Positions 7,309-10,747 of a stretch of 10,747 bases of DNA are shown here, in pieces. The notes below the pieces were generated by a model. It was not told the origin of the DNA. It saw nothing but the letters and a program-made list of their open reading frames with translations, and did no database searches. The stretch comes from Chrysochromulina tobinii (Eukaryota; Haptophyta; Prymnesiales; Chrysochromulinaceae), in contig JWZX01002217.1 in the NCBI GenBank assembly GCA_001275005.1, positions 1 through 10,747 of the forward strand, written 5' to 3'. The translations under genes were made by a program, and so were the position numbers. Position 1 is the first letter of the stretch, and the number at the start of each line of letters is the position of its first letter.

Positions 7309-7344
7309 TTGTGATCTTTCACACTTAGTGTTGTGAGATCACAA
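7309..7344. repeat. Hairpin with 9-bp perfect outer stem
   Basis: TTGTGATCT (7309-7317) pairs with AGATCACAA (7336-7344). Inside, ACAC (7321-7324) can pair with GTGT (7328-7331) around TTA. It may be a transcript structure, a regulator site or the remnant of a small inverted-repeat element. Confidence 0.55.
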
Positions 7345-7918
7345 TCATTTGTGCAAACGCGACAAGTTGATGAAGGAATCATCAAGCAAGATTCCCCAAT
7401 CAACGCTTCGCGCCCCGTGGCGACGCAACCACGTTCGGTCGCGCTCGTCGTCGTCGCGGTCGAGCTATGCTCAAGCGTTTTGAGGACCCACCACCGTCCC
7501 CATCGATCCGCCTGGGCGCCCAAGGGTTAGGCATTGGGCTTGCGTGTAACTTGCGTGAAGAGGGTCTCACCTGTCTCTGTGTGTTGTGTTCCTCGGCTTC
7601 TGCCGGGGCAGGGGGGTAACCGTTCACGGCTGGCTCACCGCGGCTTACACCGCGGCACCAGGGACCAGCCCGGCTGGTCTATCCTCGAACACATGTTCAC
7701 ATGAACGGCCGCAACGGCGCGCGCGCGCCGCAACGTGAAGGCACCACCCGCTTGATACGGGTAGTGTTACCACGGGCTGTGTCGGCCACACCTCCGTCCA
7801 AGGTGAAATTTTAGCATAGGTGATAGTGGCTCCTGTGCTTGGGGGTCCGGAGAGTGTGCGCGCTTTGTGAACGTTAACACGATAGACGCGACAACCCTCG
7901 TGACAGCCCAGCCGTAAA

Positions 7919-9046
7919 ATGGTTCGGATGCGCGCCACCGTTGTGAAAGGCTACAAGTCCGTGGCGGGCGCGTGCGGCGGACTCCTCGGCATCCTCCTCA
8001 ACGCAAAGGTCGACGTGGCTGTGGAACCCGAATCCAAGGCGCCGCTGCTCTCGTCGCTGCTCACGTGCCAGCTCCGAAGCGTCGCAGTCTCTGTAGTGGA
8101 TGCCAATGGCCTTGTGCCGTTTGCTTCGGTCGCCGTGACGGGCGACAACGTCCAGCTTGGCTGGAAGGTCCCGGCGGCAATGCTCATCCCTGCATGGATC
8201 CTCTTCGCGCCGCGGCTGCTGCCGATGCTCTTGGCCATGTGGTTGCTGCTGCCGAACAGACGGACATCCGGAGTGCTCAAGTTTGACGTGAGCATCCGAT
8301 CGAAGGACATGAATCGGCGTGTGTGGCGGTGGTTGCTTGGCGGCGTGCTCAGCAGCATCGCGCACTCCTCGCTGACGGGGATGCTCGCGGCCGCCAATGC
8401 TGCCAACGGCCTCGAGACGACTGCTGCGTCGAGCCAGCTGCTGCTACCTCCGAGTGAGTGCCTATCCGTGGCCGTGCAGAATCGCAAGCTCATCATGGAG
8501 GGGCGCACGATCTTCTCGACGGCGCAGGGGCCGCTCACGACCGAGTACACGCTACGCACCGGCCTACGGCCCTATGCGAACGATGCCCGCCCGCAGCTGC
8601 GGAATGCTCTCCTGTGGGAAAACCCCGAGCTTCGGCTGAGCCTTGCAGAGAAGGGATGGCTGGCGAAGCTGCCCAAGCTGTGGGTGCCCGTGCTCTCAGA
8701 ATGCCGCATCGAGCTGCCGCCGGCCATCGACCTCCGCCGCGCCGACGTCTCTGATCTCGCAGATGCGGTCATCGTCGCAGGTGCTACTGATTGCCACTGA
8801 TTGCCCAATGATTGCCTACTGATTGGCACTGATTGGCCACTGATGGCCCACTGGATGACCGCGTAGTGCCCCTCTGCAGGTGACCTGTGGCTTGAGGGGT
8901 CGCCGCAAGCACGCGGCGCGAGTGAGGCGCCGCCCGGCACGGCGCCCGGAGCCAAGGGGCAAGGGCGGCCAGCCAAGGGGCAAGGGCGGCAGTGGACTGC
9001 CGCGGAGAGAGCCGCGCTGCGCCTGCCGCCGGCCGAGGGCACCTGA
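7919..9046 (+). CDS. DUF2993 (LmeA-like) domain protein, two exons
   Basis: Exon 1 is 7919-8780 and exon 2 is 8880-9046, giving 342 residues. ATG 7919 follows an in-frame stop at 7901-7903. The sequence follows the DUF2993 layout. A strand (VDVAVEPES) is followed by LLSSLLTCQLRSVAVSV and a GLVPFASVAVTGDNVQL strand pair. FDVSIRSKDMNRRVWRWLL matches the family's 'L-T/S-x-x-D-x-N-R' step, and TEYTLRTGLRP with WENPELRL matches the late 'TGL ... NPxL' step. Splicing brings DAVIVAG next to DLWLEGSP, the usual last strand, which supports the intron. DUF2993 proteins of cyanobacteria, actinobacteria and plastid-bearing eukaryotes are thought to handle lipids at membranes; the mycobacterial LmeA is a mannosidase-type enzyme of lipomannan synthesis, and other members are undefined. 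The hydrophobic run at about 84-111 may be a membrane segment. I see no clear plastid transit peptide. Exon 2 ends in a low-complexity tail with a 7-residue repeat (AKGQGRP, AKGQGRQ), so its last part may be poorly conserved. Confidence 0.6.
8781..8879 (+). other. 99-bp GT-AG intron built of tandem repeats (introner-like)
   Basis: The donor is GCAG|GTGCTA at 8780/8781 and the acceptor is CCTCTGCAG|GTGACC at 8879/8880. The intron contains about seven 10-12-bp units with the core ACTGATTGCC (8784-8860), each carrying a CTGAT word that fits a branch-point signal. The last one lies about 36 bases from the acceptor. The 7-bp word GCAGGTG spans both splice sites (8777-8783 and 8876-8882). Without splicing the frame stops inside the repeat at 8798-8800; with splicing (phase 1) the domain's last strand is completed. 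Confidence 0.65.
8784..8860 (+). repeat. 10-12-bp minisatellite, about seven units
   Basis: Imperfect units of the form CACTGATTGC follow one another from 8784 to 8860 and drift toward CACTGATGGCC and CACTGGATGACC at the 3' end. They fill most of the predicted intron. Confidence 0.8.
8951..8992 (+). repeat. 21-bp tandem duplication in exon 2
   Basis: Two units (8951-8971 and 8972-8992) of GCCAAGGGGCAAGGGCGG plus three bases, coding for AKGQGRP and AKGQGRQ. Confidence 0.85.
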
Positions 9047-9123
9047 GATCTGTGCTGACGTTGAGCGCCGTGTCGAGCGTGAGTGCAGTGTCGAGCGTTA
9101 AGCACTTGAGATCTGTGCTGACG
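9044..9123 (+). repeat. 17-bp direct repeat starting at the stop codon, with an inner 18-bp repeat
   Basis: TGAGATCTGTGCTGACG occurs at 9044-9060 and 9107-9123. The first three bases of copy 1 are the stop codon of the DUF2993-like gene. Between the copies, GTGTCGAGCGT occurs at 9070-9080 and 9088-9098. Confidence 0.85.
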
Positions 9124-9473
9124 GCGTGACATGTCGTCACTCTCGAGCCTGGGCTGAAGCCCGCGGCCAGCCGTGCGCCAGCGCCCGTGCAGCCCAGCGG
9201 CATTGCGGAAGGCACGCCGCGCCCGCAGGCGCAGCACTCGCCGCGCGGAGAAGGCTCGTAGACCGCGGAATTTTGCCAAAAGGCGACGGGCGACACCACG
9301 TTCACAGTACACAGACGACCTCGATTGATAACACAGTGACACGTTATCGCGCCACATTCGTTTGAAGCGATGCAGGTTCTATAAGTCTCTCTCTGAAACC
9401 CGCCTCTACGGCTAGAGCGCTAGACCATACGACATTTTCATGGATATTTTACGTTCGTATTGCCGTGCAAGTG
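9047..9473. other. Non-coding spacer between convergent genes
   Basis: About 430 bases. It starts with the repeats described at 9044-9123, continues GC-rich (a small GGGCT-GA-AGCCC palindrome at 9151-9162), then turns AT-richer from about 9260 on. I see no credible gene, and no clear polyadenylation signal for either convergent neighbour. Confidence 0.55.
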
Positions 9474-10747
9474 TCAGCAAGTTCCTAAAGCTAAACAAGC
9501 GTCCGCGAGCCTCTGGGCCACCGCCACGTGGCCGAGCTGGAGCGCGAGATCACGCGGCGTGAGGCCGTGCTGATTGCGGGCGTTCACCTCCGCGCCGCGC
9601 CGGAGAAGGAGCTCCACGGCTTCGCGGTGGCCGCCGGCTACAGCCATATGGAGCGGCGTCAGCCCCTGACGCGCGCGTGCCTGAAGCGACGCGCCGCCTA
9701 CGAGGAGCGCGTCGAGCGCCTCGCAGTGGCCCAAGCCGGCGGCGTAGTGCAGCGCCGTGCCACCGTTTGGAGCGGCCGCCTCGGTGTTCACACCGCGTGC
9801 GAGCAGCTGCCGCACCTCGGCCGCATCGCCCGCCTGCACGGCCTCGTGCAGCGGTGAGAGCGGCGCGACCACGTCCATGACCATCGTGAGCCCAATGGTC
9901 CACGCGGCATGGTTGAGGGTGGCGTGCTGCTGCAAGTCGGGCACCCATACGAGCTCGCCCGGCCGCTGCGCACACTGCCACAGCTGCTCGCTCCAGTCGT
10001 TGGGCAGTGCGTCGGCCGCGAGCAGCGTCTCTCGGGGGATCTCGAAGGTTTGCCAGGCGAAGGTTGCATTTGGGCGGCGTACGAACCACCGCTTGACGCC
10101 AGCCACGAGAGCAAAGAGGGCGGGGCCGTGCTGATGGAAGGGCGGCCGTTGCCCCAGGTTCCCGCGCTCAGGAGGACGCGCCCATCGGTGCGGTGAGGCA
10201 CCGCGCTCAGCTCCGCATTCTGACGAGCCAGCGCGGCGGCCAGGAGCTGCCCCAATTCGGGCGTCTGGGCGAAGAGATGCCTGGCAGGCGCACTGACGTT
10301 CGGACCGCCGAGAGCAAAGCCACCCAAGCTCACGTCCACGCCGCCCAGCTCTGTGAAAACGTACGCGCTGTCCGGCAGCGACGCGTTGCGCAGCGCGGCA
10401 GCGTAGTCGGCGAGAGCCATCGGCTCCTCGGTAGTTGACTCGCCCCGGTAGCGCCCGCCCTCGAGGATGACATCGATTGGTACGTCGCCGTGCTCATCCA
10501 AGATGTGCCCAAAGCTACTGCTGTCTTGCCACGAGCGCACGACGACGGGCACATCCGAACCGAGCAGCACGCTCACGAGGGCATCCTCGCTGAGCTCGCG
10601 GGCGTCGATCACGGCCATGTTGCACGCCTCTGGAACGGGCGTTCCACATCGGCTGCAAGCAAGTGGACAGCGCTCTTGCACGAGCACGTTGGCAAGACCT
10701 TGGGGAGGTTGCTGCCACACGTGTCCAAAGGCGGTCGGGCAAACGCC
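9474..10747 (-). CDS. ShKT-like end, JmjC/cupin-8 domain and ankyrin repeats (5' partial, one frame break)
   Basis: The gene is open at the right edge. It first shows QERCPLACSRCG (Cys codons 10669-10646), the usual end of a ShKT cysteine domain. A cupin-8/JmjC domain follows, about 10612-9870: it opens with VIDARELSEDAL and VPVVVRSW, then GTWGNGRP. The continuation PFHQHGPALFALVAGVKRWF lies in another frame, so one base seems to be missing near 10139-10147. The metal ligands would be His 10136-10134, His 10130-10128 and the His of QQHATLN (9926-9924), with RPGELVWVPD before it. The first pair is HxH, not the usual HxD/E. About four ankyrin repeats follow (9857-9490; SPLHEAV, TALHYAA, TPLHMAV, TPRDLAL), likely for partner binding, and the stop is at 9476-9474. 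JmjC/cupin-8 enzymes are Fe(II)/2-oxoglutarate hydroxylases; the substrate here is unknown. The gene may be intact in the organism, with the break an assembly error. Confidence 0.7.
10139..10147 (-). other. Frame-break site in the JmjC gene
   Basis: Upstream of here the coding frame uses codons ending with GGC at 10147-10145. From CCC at 10142-10140 and TTC at 10139-10137 the domain continues in the frame one base back. The local minus-strand sequence GGCCGCCC is a GC-rich run prone to base loss in sequencing. Confidence 0.65.

Larger units (their letters stand above)
6910..7918. other. Intergenic region without a credible gene
   Basis: About 1 kb between two plus-strand genes, less GC-rich than its neighbours. 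Open frames here are short and lack family features. I see a GC hairpin (7109-7129), a long-range inverted repeat (7228-7237 with 7284-7293), a 36-base hairpin (7309-7344) and a chain of GAACA/TGTTC half-sites (7687-7706). It should contain the 3' end of the coiled-coil transcript and the promoter of the DUF2993-like gene. I found no convincing tRNA or other structured RNA. Confidence 0.55.

Noticed and set aside
8784-9305. Minus-strand frame with repeated LTLDTAL words
   Set aside because: The repeats are the antisense of the 9044-9123 direct repeats, and the frame conflicts with exon 2, which completes the DUF2993-like domain.
9405-9432. tRNA-like words (GGCTAGAGCGCTAGACC)
   Set aside because: They resemble the D-arm end of a tRNA, but I could form no acceptor stem, anticodon stem or T-arm around them.
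9787-9794. Third TTCACACC word
   Set aside because: It lies inside ankyrin-coding sequence with no GGTGTGAA partner, so it is probably chance.
9474-10106. Ankyrin part as a gene of its own
   Set aside because: It begins in the middle of a JmjC core (KRWFV), and its missing first half lies directly upstream in another frame, so one gene with a frame break is better supported.
1-10747. A dedicated multi-gene system
   Set aside because: The genes differ in strand and apparent role and share no pathway that I can see. I find no CRISPR array, transposase, integrase or toxin-antitoxin pair.

Overview
This window looks like nuclear DNA of a GC-rich unicellular alga or related protist. The reasons are GC-rich codon choice, eukaryotic domain types (EF-hand beside a membrane segment, JmjC/cupin-8 with ankyrin repeats, a very long coiled coil), one well-supported GT-AG intron, and no bacterial operon or ribosome-binding signals. 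Genes lie on both strands, which argues against a dinoflagellate-style one-way array. A haptophyte is my best guess, but this rests on style and not on any diagnostic gene.

Layout, left to right. (1) 1-1681, plus strand: the 3' part of a membrane protein with a cytoplasmic EF-hand, followed after a probable one-base frame break inside a 9-bp microrepeat by a tail with an Sfi1-like tryptophan helix and a SHOCT-like C-terminus. (2) 1682-2191: repeat-rich non-coding DNA between convergent genes. (3) 3250-2192, minus strand: a glycosyltransferase-like protein. (4) A very short divergent spacer holding a TTCACACC / GGTGTGAA inverted repeat. (5) 3301-6909, plus strand: a 1202-residue Ala/Glu-rich coiled-coil protein built from duplicated modules, with a recurring tryptophan motif. 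(6) 6910-7918: about 1 kb without a credible gene but with several inverted repeats. (7) 7919-9046, plus strand: a DUF2993/LmeA-like protein in two exons, split by a 99-bp intron made almost wholly of tandem repeats and flanked by a 7-bp direct repeat, as in introner elements. (8) 9047-9473: repeat-rich convergent spacer. (9) 10747-9474, minus strand, open at the right edge: a ShKT-like end, a JmjC/cupin-8 domain and ankyrin repeats, with a one-base frame break just before the metal-binding HxH.

The genes do not form an obvious pathway; this reads as ordinary neighbouring eukaryotic genes and not as a dedicated system. The most notable points are the tryptophan motif and module duplication in the coiled-coil protein, the repeat-built intron, two single-base frame breaks (possible assembly errors), and the palindrome between the divergent starts. 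Gene edges lie unusually often in or beside short tandem or direct repeats.
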